NCBI GenBank assembly: GCA_028720145.1
Contig: JAQYLJ010000027.1
Coordinates: 1 to 45,006, forward strand
Direction of reading: 5' to 3'
Source of the DNA: Clostridia bacterium
GTDB lineage: Bacteria > Bacillota > Clostridia > Oscillospirales > CAG-272
Length of the DNA: 45,006 bases
Part shown: piece by piece, positions 32,699 through 40,225 of the stretch
Layout: every line of letters starts with the position of its first letter
Position numbering within the stretch: position 1 is the first letter of the stretch
Notes under the pieces: generated by a model
Database searches by the model: none
The model's input: the letters and a program-made list of their open reading frames with translations, nothing else
What the model was told of the DNA's origin: nothing
Position numbers and translations under genes: made by a program

Positions 32699-32731
32699 AA
32701 TGCACCCCATCACGGGGTGCATTCTCTTTTT
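32699..32731. terminator. Terminator between the LysR and PerR-like genes
   Basis: AATGCACCCC and GGGGTGCATT form a perfect ten-base stem with a five-base loop and T-rich flanks on both strands. On the minus strand it ends the LysR gene. Confidence 0.8.
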
Positions 32732-32821
32732 TGCTGTATTTCGGACTGCAGGCATATTCGCTTTTTGCGTATTTTTTCGACGGGGCGAAGCCGCGTCCAC
32801 AGGCGGCACGCCGTCCGTGCG

Positions 32822-33721
32822 TCAGCCGAGGTCGCGGGCGAGCAGGCGGTATTCTTCCACGAGATCGCGCAGAATATCGCTCCCCGAAAAGGTCTTGTGA
32901 TAGACGACATTGATTTCGCGAATCATGCTGAAATTCTCGATGGGGAGCGCGGTGAGACTTCTCTTCTTGACCTCCCGCTCGCAGGCACTTCCCGCGAGGA
33001 TGGAGACTCCGAAATCTTTGCGTACCAAATCTTTGATGGTCGCGATGTTGTCCACTTCGATGGCAATATCGAACGAGCGGATGCTCTCGTCGATGCTTTC
33101 GAGCGTCGATTCAAACAGGCGCCTCGTCGCCGAGGACGGCAGGCGTAGAATGAGTTTCTCTTTTTTGAGTTGTCCGATGGTGATGGCGGGACTCTTCGCG
33201 AGCGGGTTGTCGTTGCTCATCACGCAGACGAGTTTATCGGTGTCGAGCAGGGTGGAGTTCAGGTCGGGACTTTGGTTTTTCCCCTCAACAATCGCGAGAT
33301 CCAATTCAAAATTCGCGAGCATCCTATAAAGATTATTTATCGTATCAGTAATAATTGTTATGTTTAGTCCCGGGTTTTTGGTACCGATTTTTGCGAGCAC
33401 CTGCACAATCAGATTGCTCTCTGCGGTGTGGGTGATCCCCACCGTGATCTTCTGTACACGGTGCTTCGAGTCCTCGATTTCCTCGATCATTTTCTCCTCA
33501 ATCGCCCGCATCCGCTCGGCGAATTTCAGCACGATCTCCCCCTCGCGGGTGAGCGTCAGCTCATGCCTGCCGCGCAAGAAAAGCGGCGCGTTCAGTTCCG
33601 CCTCCAACTGGCTGATATGATGGCTAACGGCGGGCTGGGTGAGCGAGAGGACCTTCGCCGCTTTTGTAAAACTCTTCTGCTCCGCCGCCGTGAGAAAAGT
33701 CAGGATTTTCGGGTCAATCAT
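32822..33721 (-). CDS. LysR family transcriptional regulator
   Basis: 299 residues. The N-terminal helix-turn-helix FTKAAKVLSLTQPAVSHHI is at about 18-36, followed by the linker helix and a periplasmic-binding-like effector domain (about 92-295). It is divergent from the MATE efflux gene and shares a 167-base gap containing a perfect ATAAATA-N7-TATTTAT repeat. It has an AGGAGAG site and a TATAAT -10. It probably controls the MATE gene and itself; the inducer is unknown. Confidence 0.9.
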   Translation of the reverse strand: MIDPKILTFLTAAEQKSFTKAAKVLSLTQPAVSHHISQLEAELNAPLFLRGRHELTLTREGEIVLKFAERMRAIEEKMIEEIEDSKHRVQKITVGITHTAESNLIVQVLAKIGTKNPGLNITIITDTINNLYRMLANFELDLAIVEGKNQSPDLNSTLLDTDKLVCVMSNDNPLAKSPAITIGQLKKEKLILRLPSSATRRLFESTLESIDESIRSFDIAIEVDNIATIKDLVRKDFGVSILAGSACEREVKKRSLTALPIENFSMIREINVVYHKTFSGSDILRDLVEEYRLLARDLG

Positions 33722-33765
33722 AGCTTGTCTGCGCTCTCCTATTATAGAATTTTATGACACTCTAA

Positions 33766-33786
33766 ATAAATATAAGTTGTATTTAT
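33766..33786. promoter_or_regulatory. LysR-type operator candidate
   Basis: ATAAATA and TATTTAT are perfect inverse complements with a seven-base spacer, in the shared LysR/MATE gap and close to the LysR -35 region. Its dyad size and AT-rich T-N11-A-like form are typical of LysR sites. Confidence 0.5.
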
Positions 33787-33888
33787 GTCACGCATATTAT
33801 ACCATAAACATATAAGAAAGCAAGAGGCAATCCCACAGTTTGCGAAAAAAGCCGACCCGTCACGGAGTCGGAAGAAAGGAGGTCCCAC

Positions 33889-35448
33889 ATGCAGGAGATG
33901 GTTTCATGCGGAGAAAACGCGAGCGGCACGGTCAAAAATACCGAACTCTTCGAGAACTGCCCAATCCCGAAAGCGGTTTTGCGCCTTGCGCTCCCCACCA
34001 TCATCAGCCAGATCATTCTCGTGGTCTACAACATGGCGGACACCTTCTTCATCGGGCTGTCGGGCAGCGACGCGAAACTGACCGCCGCCACCATCTGTAT
34101 GCCGGCGTTTATGATTCTCTCTGCCATCGCAAACCTGTTCGGCATCGGCGGTGCGAGTGTCATTTCTCGCGCGCTCGGGAAGAATAAGATGGAAAAGGCG
34201 CGGGGAGCCGCCTCGTTTGCCTTTTGGGGATGCCTCTCGGTCGTCATCTGCTACGCTTGTCTGGTCTATTTCCTGCGCGACCCCATTCTGAACGCCCTCG
34301 GCGGGCGGGACCCATTCGTCCACGCCTACGCCTCGACCTATCTGCTTTGGGCGGTCGTCATCGGCGGGACGGTGACCTCGCTCAACTCCCTGTTCGGGCA
34401 TCTCATCCGCTCGGAGGGCAGAGCGCTCCACGCGGGGGTGGGGATTGTCCTCGGCGGGGTGCTCAATATGGCATTCGACCCGCTCTTTATGTTTGTGATT
34501 CTCCCGCGGGGACAGGAGGTCCTCGGCGCGGCGATCGCGACTTTCCTCTCGAACCTCATCGCGACCGTCTATTTCCTCGTCGTGCTGTGGCGGCATCGGA
34601 AACAATCCGTCCTGCGTCTCGCGCCCTCGCGTGCCATGTTCGGAAAGAGTATTGTCGCAGGGGTGCTGCTGACCGGTCTGCCCGCGTGTCTGATGACCCT
34701 TTTTGAGAATATCTCCTACGCGGTGCTCGATAACCTCATGTCGGGGTACGGCATCGACTATCAGGCGGGGGTCGGGGTCGCGAAAAAAATCAATATGCTC
34801 GCACACAGCATCGTCCGCGGGATGTCACAGGGCGTCCTCCCCCTCATCGCGTACAACTACGCGAAGAAGAACCTGAAACGCATGAACCACACGCTGTATC
34901 TCTCTGCCCTGTCCTCCATCACCATCGCGACGGTCTGCATGGCAGTCAGCATGATTTTCTCGAACGGACTTGTTTCGCTCTTCATCAAGAGCGGCTCGGA
35001 CGCGGTCGTTTTCGGCGGGAGATTCTTAAAGATTCTCGCGCTCGGCGCGCCTTTCTCCGCTTGGGCATACGCCGTGATCTCCTACTTTCAGGCGACCAAA
35101 CGCAGTATGCGTTCCTTTGTCCTCGCCATCATGCGGAAAGGGGTTCTCGACATTCCGCTCATGTTCCTCCTTGATCTCCGACTCCCCGTCTACGGCATCG
35201 TCTGGGCGACCCCCATCGCGGACATCGCCTGTGCCGTCGCCGCGTTGGTTCTCTTCCTGGTCTTCCGCACCGCGATGCGCCGCAAATATGGCACAACGCC
35301 GTCCGATGGCACCTCTCTCTCAAACGGCACAACCTCGTCTGCGACCTCACTTTCTTTCGACGGCTCCGCCTCGTCTGATACAGTGCTCCCCTCCGACGGC
35401 GGAAAAACTGCGATTCTCTCCCCGCACAGCTTGTCTGCCGACTCGTAA
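33889..35448 (+). CDS. MATE family efflux transporter
   Basis: 519 residues with twelve transmembrane helices in two halves. LPTIISQIILVVYNMADTFF is the typical helix 1 of the NorM/DinF-like family, GGASVISRALGKNK follows helix 2, and the second half starts near GLPACLMTLFENI. It exports cationic drugs or metabolites in exchange for Na+ or H+. GAAAGGAGG site. The last 55 residues after helix 12 are a Ser/Thr/Asp/Gly-rich, repeat-like hydrophilic tail, which is unusual for MATE proteins. LysR is divergent. Confidence 0.9.
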   Translation: MQEMVSCGENASGTVKNTELFENCPIPKAVLRLALPTIISQIILVVYNMADTFFIGLSGSDAKLTAATICMPAFMILSAIANLFGIGGASVISRALGKNKMEKARGAASFAFWGCLSVVICYACLVYFLRDPILNALGGRDPFVHAYASTYLLWAVVIGGTVTSLNSLFGHLIRSEGRALHAGVGIVLGGVLNMAFDPLFMFVILPRGQEVLGAAIATFLSNLIATVYFLVVLWRHRKQSVLRLAPSRAMFGKSIVAGVLLTGLPACLMTLFENISYAVLDNLMSGYGIDYQAGVGVAKKINMLAHSIVRGMSQGVLPLIAYNYAKKNLKRMNHTLYLSALSSITIATVCMAVSMIFSNGLVSLFIKSGSDAVVFGGRFLKILALGAPFSAWAYAVISYFQATKRSMRSFVLAIMRKGVLDIPLMFLLDLRLPVYGIVWATPIADIACAVAALVLFLVFRTAMRRKYGTTPSDGTSLSNGTTSSATSLSFDGSASSDTVLPSDGGKTAILSPHSLSADS

Positions 35449-35493
35449 TGTGCTATGATCAATATGACTTACACAGACGAAAAGAGAAATACC

Positions 35494-35724
35494 ATGATGG
35501 ACTCCTCTCTTACCGAACAAGAGATATCTACCCCCACAAATGAAGACCTCTATCGGCGGCAGATGGCTCTGCTCCGACAGTTTCTCTCGACGGGTGCCAT
35601 CACGCAGGCACAGTACGACAAGAGCGCGGGCGACCTGACCCGTAAGATGGGCTTTACCCCATCGGCTTCCTCATCCGCTCCCTTATCGGTCGCCCCATCG
35701 GCACCGCCCGAGATACAAGTCTGA
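35494..35724 (+). CDS. Small protein with a SHOCT-like segment
   Basis: 76 residues from the ATG at 35494, or 89 from the track start at 35455, which has no ribosome site; neither start is strong. The middle segment LLRQFLSTGAITQAQYDKSAGDLTRKMGF resembles the short helical-hairpin SHOCT-type motif (length, then G-x-I-T-x-x-Q/E-Y/F). The Ser/Pro/Ala-rich tail is disordered. No membrane segment. It follows the MATE stop by 45 bases. SHOCT domains mediate oligomerisation or membrane association in other proteins. No function is claimed. Confidence 0.55.
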   Translation: MMDSSLTEQEISTPTNEDLYRRQMALLRQFLSTGAITQAQYDKSAGDLTRKMGFTPSASSSAPLSVAPSAPPEIQV

Positions 35725-35836
35725 CGCTCTCGTCGCGTCAGCCGTAACAATGTCTCGTTTTGCGCGAACTTCCTCGCCGTCAGACGGTATGTCATCTGCC
35801 CCCGCACGGTGTTTTATCCATTCGTCGAAGGTCATA

Positions 35837-35929
35837 CAGCCGCTTGCGGCTGATGCCATGCCCGACTCCGTCGGGATTCCATCCGCGCTTTCGGCGCGAT
35901 GACATACCCATTCGCCTTCGTCGAATGGG
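35837..35929. repeat. Array of four short hairpins with a recurring GATnnCAT linker
   Basis: Four different stems follow one another at about 23-base intervals: CAGCCGC/GCGGCTG (35837-35852), CCCGAC/GTCGGG (35861-35875), CGCGC/GCGCG (35884-35898) and CCCATTCG/CGAATGGG (35907-35929). The linkers are ATGCCATG, ATTCCATC and ATGACATA. A fifth stem is the terminator at 35934. Stem sequences differ while spacing and linker persist. No ORF fits. It could be a small structured RNA, a repetitive extragenic element, or a run of decayed terminators. Confidence 0.6.
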
Positions 35930-35933
35930 ATAG

Positions 35934-35965
35934 AAAAAACGCAGTCATTCGACTGCGTTTTTTCT
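35934..35965. terminator. Strong bidirectional terminator ending the hairpin array
   Basis: AAAAAACGCAGTC pairs perfectly with GACTGCGTTTTTT around a four-base loop, giving T-runs on both strands. Confidence 0.9.
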
Positions 35966-36038
35966 TGGTGGAAGATATGGGATTTGATTGGGACTTAATA
36001 ACCTAGTTTTTTCAGTCAATAGTTCCTCAAAAAAACAA

Positions 36039-36061
36039 AGAGCGTGATTATCTCACGCTCT
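36039..36061 (-). terminator. Terminator of tRNA-Ala
   Basis: On the minus strand a nine-base stem AGAGCGTGA/TCACGCTCT is followed by a long T-rich run, about 60 bases after the tRNA 3' end. Confidence 0.8.
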
Positions 36062-36122
36062 CAATCGGAATGATGATTCCAAAACCGTTTTTCACAAAGA
36101 AAAGGTTCGGAATCGTCGGTAA

Positions 36123-36198
36123 TGGTGGAGCATACGGGATTCGAACCCGTGACCTCAACACTGCCAGTGTTACGCGCTACCAACTGCGCTAATGCCCC
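36123..36198 (-). tRNA. tRNA-Ala (anticodon GGC), with encoded CCA
   Basis: The minus strand folds into a full cloverleaf: acceptor GGGGCAT/ATGCTCC containing the G3-U70 pair that identifies alanine tRNAs, D stem GCGC/GCGC, anticodon loop CTGGCAG, T arm CGGGTTCGAATCCCG, discriminator A and an encoded CCA (36123-36125). The plus-strand ORF in the track over this region is an antisense artefact. Confidence 0.96.
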
Positions 36199-36472
36199 GT
36201 TACTCATGTATGTTATCATGTTTTCGGGTGGTTGTCAATCTTTTTTCAAACAATTTGTCGGGAATGCGGCAAGCAGGGCGGAGAGAGACGCGGGAATGAG
36301 TCGGGAGCGTGATGGGAACAACAAATCGGGGATGCGTTGCGAGGGTGCGGGTGAGGTTGGAGACCGGAAACCGCGCAGGAAACAGGAACAGGGGGAAAGG
36401 AAAAACATAAACGGCGCGGACACTCTGCGGAACAGGGAAACGGGGTGAAAACAAACGAAACGGGGCATCCGG

Positions 36473-36501
36473 TTGACTTCACGAGGTGTTTTGTTTATAA
36501 T
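36473..36501 (+). promoter_or_regulatory. Promoter of the O-antigen-ligase-like gene
   Basis: TTGACT and a perfect TATAAT are 17 bases apart, 65 bases before the ATG. Between the tRNA and this promoter (36199-36470) I see no gene. Confidence 0.75.
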
Positions 36502-36565
36502 GAGTGAGGTAGGTAAAATTTAAGTTAGATTTTATTCTGAATGATGATCAGAAAGGAGTGGGGTC

Positions 36566-38020
36566 ATGCGGGAACAGTGCAGAGCGTTTTTTGACCGCAA
36601 CACCGGGGTCGGGTGGATCCGCCGACTGACAGAGAGTCCGCTGTATCCCGCGTTTTTCTGTCTTCTTGTATTCATGTCGTTTTGCTCCAAGGTGGAGGTG
36701 GTCTTTGCCACGGTTATGATCGCCGTAGGGGCGGTAACCCTCGTAGTGGCACGGGATCTCAAACCGCTGATTCCTCCGCTCTTTTCGGCGTATTTTTTGG
36801 TGCCGCTTGTCCATGCGCCACAGCGCCCGACCTACTCCATCTACTATACTTCTCCCACGGTGCGCGTCTGTATCGTCGTTCTCATGGCGACGCTCATCGT
36901 GGCGCTCATCATCCACTTTTGGCTGTGGGGCGGGTTTGTCGAGATGTTCACCCGCAAGACGCGCATGACATGGTTCATTCTCCCGCTCGCGGTCGCGCTG
37001 CTCTTAAACGGCTTGTTCGCCGAGGGATATGCGCCCATCAACATCGGGTTTTCCCTTGTCACGATATTCAGCTGGATTATCCTCTACCTGATATTTATGT
37101 TCGGTCTCCCGCACGGGAAAGAGACCGTGCGCTATGTCGCCAACACCTGTCAATGGGTGGCGATTCTGCTTATCCTCGAACTGCTCTATGTCTATATCAC
37201 ACAGGATGTGCTGGAAGACGGCACCATCATGGAGGCGCGCATCCTGTTCGGATGGGGTATCAATAACAACTTCGGCGCCATCTTAACCGTCATGCTCCCG
37301 CCGCTCTTCTACCTCGCGGGCACACGGCGTAACGGCTGGATACAGTTCCTGCTCGCCGTCGCGGCATACGCAGCGATTGTCGCGTCTCTTTGTCGTGCCG
37401 CCATCCTGGTGGGCACCGTGGTGTTCGGGGTTTGTCTGATCGCGCTCTGCGTCTCGGGGAATAACCGAGGACTTTACCGCGTCGCGACTTTGTCGGTCTT
37501 CTTCTTTCTTTGCGTCAGCGCGATTTTCTTGCGCGACGAACTCGCGGAACTGTTCAGCTCGCTTGTCACCAAAGGGTTTTCCGGTGAGGGGCGGCTCGAA
37601 CTCTGGAAAGGCGGGTTCCGAATCTTCATCGAGAATCCCATTTTCGGAGGCGGCTTCAACAGCGTTTCCTACTATGACCTGTTCCATTCCTTCGCAGGTG
37701 GGGCGATGCCCGGTCTGTGTCACAACACCGTGATTGAACTCTTCTGTGCTGCGGGCGCATTCGGCGGGATTTCCTATCTCGCGTACCGTGCACGCACGGC
37801 GCAACTCGTCGTATCTCACATGACGTTCGATCGCTTCTTTCTCGGGATGATTCTCTTCACCCTGACGGCAATCGGACTGCTCGACAATGTGATGTTCAAT
37901 GTCTATCCGATGTTTTTCGGCAGCGTCGCTCTCGCACTCATTGAGGGGGATTACAACGAGACGCTCTCACACCTGCCGGTAAAAGAGAAGAAAAAACTGT
38001 GGAAATTCTCCCGTGCATAA
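36566..38020 (+). CDS. O-antigen ligase/Wzy-like polytopic membrane protein
   Basis: 484 residues with about 11-12 hydrophobic helices. A large outside loop near residues 340-395 contains GFSGEGRLELWKGGFRIFIENPIFGGGFNSV, the Wzy_C-type pattern (R-x-x-x-W, N-P-x-x-G-x-G) of O-antigen ligases and polymerases. It is followed by CHNTVIELFCAAG, where the H-N pair matches the catalytic His region. AAAGGAGTGG site. It has its own promoter and terminator and no polysaccharide genes beside it. It probably joins or polymerises a surface glycan or teichuronic-type polymer. Confidence 0.85.
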   Translation: MREQCRAFFDRNTGVGWIRRLTESPLYPAFFCLLVFMSFCSKVEVVFATVMIAVGAVTLVVARDLKPLIPPLFSAYFLVPLVHAPQRPTYSIYYTSPTVRVCIVVLMATLIVALIIHFWLWGGFVEMFTRKTRMTWFILPLAVALLLNGLFAEGYAPINIGFSLVTIFSWIILYLIFMFGLPHGKETVRYVANTCQWVAILLILELLYVYITQDVLEDGTIMEARILFGWGINNNFGAILTVMLPPLFYLAGTRRNGWIQFLLAVAAYAAIVASLCRAAILVGTVVFGVCLIALCVSGNNRGLYRVATLSVFFFLCVSAIFLRDELAELFSSLVTKGFSGEGRLELWKGGFRIFIENPIFGGGFNSVSYYDLFHSFAGGAMPGLCHNTVIELFCAAGAFGGISYLAYRARTAQLVVSHMTFDRFFLGMILFTLTAIGLLDNVMFNVYPMFFGSVALALIEGDYNETLSHLPVKEKKKLWKFSRA

Positions 38021-38036
38021 GACCGGAGAAAAAATG

Positions 38037-38066
38037 AAAGAGGAGCCGCAAACGCGGCTCCTCTTT
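38037..38066. terminator. Bidirectional terminator between the ligase-like gene and the secA operon
   Basis: AAAGAGGAGCCGC and GCGGCTCCTCTTT form a perfect 13-bp stem with a four-base loop. It serves both convergent genes. Confidence 0.9.
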
Positions 38067-38102
38067 GTCATCTATATCACGGATGGAGACAGTCCTCCGA
38101 AA

Positions 38103-39512
38103 TCAGAGAAGAAGATTCGCCTCCGCCTCGTCACGGAGACGGCAGACGACCCATAGAGAGAGGAAGAACCAAATGCCGCCCACGCTCCATACCACGAGAG
38201 GGAACCAGTCGAGGACGGGGAGGGTAAGGAATCCGGTGGTGTACTCCGAATCGATCCGCACGGTGGCGGTATTCCCGAGAGTGAGTTCGTAGACGAAAGA
38301 CGCCACTGCCGTCAGGCATGCGAATACCGTCATGATGACAGACTGCACGGTCAGCGATTTCTTGGTCTTTTGCATGACGGGCGCGAAGTGGGGGTCTATG
38401 TCGGGGGAGAAGATGTCGTTCTTGATGACTTTCAAGAACATGAGGAAAAGCAATATGGATGAGACCGCCATGAGGACCTCATTTGCAAACGCGGAGAAGA
38501 GTACATGGTTGTAAGCGACTCGGGCAGATTCGATCCGCTCGGAGGCACCCAAAGCAAATTCGTCGAAGAAATGCTGGAAGAGGATGGTGTGACTGAGGGC
38601 AGCTACCCCCCAGATGAGCGGGACAATCCATGCCCACTTCGCCTTTTTCTCGCCGGTGAAGCGGACGAGGGTAACCCCAGACGCGCAGAAGAACAACGCG
38701 GCGATGATGTCGGGCGTATAGTTCATGCCGTCGAGATAAATGTCGAAAGTCGCGGCGGCACCGAGCAGGTAGAGCAGGGTCGCCGATTTGAGGGTGACGA
38801 AACGACTGCGGCGGGTCGCCTGTTGGTTCACACTCATCTCCGAGAGGAGTGTGTCGGTCTCGGCGACGCTCGCCATGCGGCGGATATAGGCGGCAAAATA
38901 GCAGAACCAGACAATGCCGAATACAAGAACGATGACTGCCGCAATGAGCATGAGAGGTATGTAGAGGGTATTCCAGTTGACCGAATATTCGACCGTGCCG
39001 TCATTCAGAGGTACAAGAGCCATCTCGGGCAGACACGAGAGCGCCTGCCGCACACAGAAGAATACGATGGTCATGAGTTCGAGTTTTTCGGGGGCGATCC
39101 GAAAATGCTTTCCCGTTGTTTCCAACGCGGCGTTACAGCCGTACTGTTCCCCGAGACGGTAGAACGCCGAGAACAGCCGCCTGACCCAAGGGATCAGATA
39201 GCATAGCTCAATGACGGCAAATACCAGACAGCACACCGCGATGAGCGCCCGTTGATTCGCGTATTTGCCCCAAATTCCGAGCATGATAAACAGCGCGGGG
39301 ATGCGGAGTGCCGTCACCAAGAGCAATTTGTTCCCCGTATCCAGGACATCCTCAAAAGAGGGCATGATCGATGCGACTCTCCGCAGGGCGAATCGCAAGA
39401 GGAGAAAACCGATGACATCCGGCAAAAGATCGATGAGCATGGGCGAGGGGTTCAGAAGAAAGACCCCCGCTGCGAGGATGAGTCCCCACCCGATGACGGT
39501 TTTTCGTTTCAT
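38103..39512 (-). CDS. Polytopic membrane protein of unknown function
   Basis: 469 residues. The N-terminal 90 residues hold two or three helices with a MLIDLLPDVIGFLLLRFAL segment. About ten more helices follow, grouped as three plus four plus three, with charged loops near 130-150 and 240-260. I do not recognise a family or catalytic motif. It overlaps the next upstream gene by four bases (ATGA), so it is the last gene of the secA operon and ends before a terminator. Placement with secA and another membrane protein may hint at an envelope role, but genome order alone does not show that. Confidence 0.8.
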   Translation of the reverse strand: MKRKTVIGWGLILAAGVFLLNPSPMLIDLLPDVIGFLLLRFALRRVASIMPSFEDVLDTGNKLLLVTALRIPALFIMLGIWGKYANQRALIAVCCLVFAVIELCYLIPWVRRLFSAFYRLGEQYGCNAALETTGKHFRIAPEKLELMTIVFFCVRQALSCLPEMALVPLNDGTVEYSVNWNTLYIPLMLIAAVIVLVFGIVWFCYFAAYIRRMASVAETDTLLSEMSVNQQATRRSRFVTLKSATLLYLLGAAATFDIYLDGMNYTPDIIAALFFCASGVTLVRFTGEKKAKWAWIVPLIWGVAALSHTILFQHFFDEFALGASERIESARVAYNHVLFSAFANEVLMAVSSILLFLMFLKVIKNDIFSPDIDPHFAPVMQKTKKSLTVQSVIMTVFACLTAVASFVYELTLGNTATVRIDSEYTTGFLTLPVLDWFPLVVWSVGGIWFFLSLWVVCRLRDEAEANLLL

Positions 39513-40225
39513 TGTTTTTTTCGGCTTCCTTTCGCTTTTTGCTTTTCATCCCATTCTTTTTTCCGCCGCTTGCGGTATTCTTCCTGCTTTTTGCGGGATG
39601 CTTCACGCGCGGCGGCTTCTTTCTCGTCTGCACGGGCGCGCGCCTCGTTGACAAAGCCGAACCGTGAGGGTTTCCGCGGCATATCGAGGTCTTCCGGCAT
39701 ACAGATATTCGCGTATGCACGCCAGATGAGCAGACCGTTTAAGAAGAAGACGACCAGCCCGAGTACGATTATGGCGAGCGAGGCACCATGGAGAATCTCG
39801 ACGGCAAGATCGGGGAGGGGAACACCGTCGATCGCCGTGAGCAGAATGGCGGGAACATAGTATAGACAGGCGTATATTTTGTTGCGGAGTGCCCGCTGAC
39901 GGAGCAGGGGCAGTCCCGTCTCGGCAGAGACCCATTCAAGACCGGTCAAAACGAGAATATGCCAGACCAAAATGACCGCGAGGGCGATGGCTTCCGGATA
40001 GGATGCGTGTTCCTTCAGCGCGGGGAGACGGAACAGTGCGGCGACCCCGCCCGCGACCCCTAGGAGAATCGCGCAGAAGAAACTCTTACCGAACGGGCGG
40101 TTGACCCGTGCGAGTTTCCATCCCGCGATAGCGAAGAAGACAGCGGATACGGGAACCGTGTAGAAGAAGCCGATAGAAACCGGCACCAAGAGCAGGTAGC
40201 CGATGAACAAAAGTCCGAATCCCAT
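39509..40225 (-). CDS. Small membrane protein with a charged C-terminal tail
   Basis: 238 residues from the ATG at 40225, which shares TGATG with the secA stop; the track adds five residues. Six or so hydrophobic helices fill residues 1-190. The last 45 residues are almost all Glu, Lys, Arg and Ala (ARADEKEAAAREASRKKQEE), predicted to be a helical, highly charged cytosolic tail. No family recognised. Translation is coupled to secA, and the following membrane protein overlaps by four bases. Confidence 0.75.
   Translation of the reverse strand: MGFGLLFIGYLLLVPVSIGFFYTVPVSAVFFAIAGWKLARVNRPFGKSFFCAILLGVAGGVAALFRLPALKEHASYPEAIALAVILVWHILVLTGLEWVSAETGLPLLRQRALRNKIYACLYYVPAILLTAIDGVPLPDLAVEILHGASLAIIVLGLVVFFLNGLLIWRAYANICMPEDLDMPRKPSRFGFVNEARARADEKEAAAREASRKKQEEYRKRRKKEWDEKQKAKGSRKKQ

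Noticed and set aside
35837-35963. Possible CRISPR array
   Set aside because: Spacing is only about 23 bases, the stems (not the linkers) vary, and no cas gene is near.
36122-36448. 108-residue plus-strand ORF starting MVEHTGFEPVTST
   Set aside because: It is the antisense translation of tRNA-Ala; the GFEPVTS pattern is a known artefact of tRNA genes.
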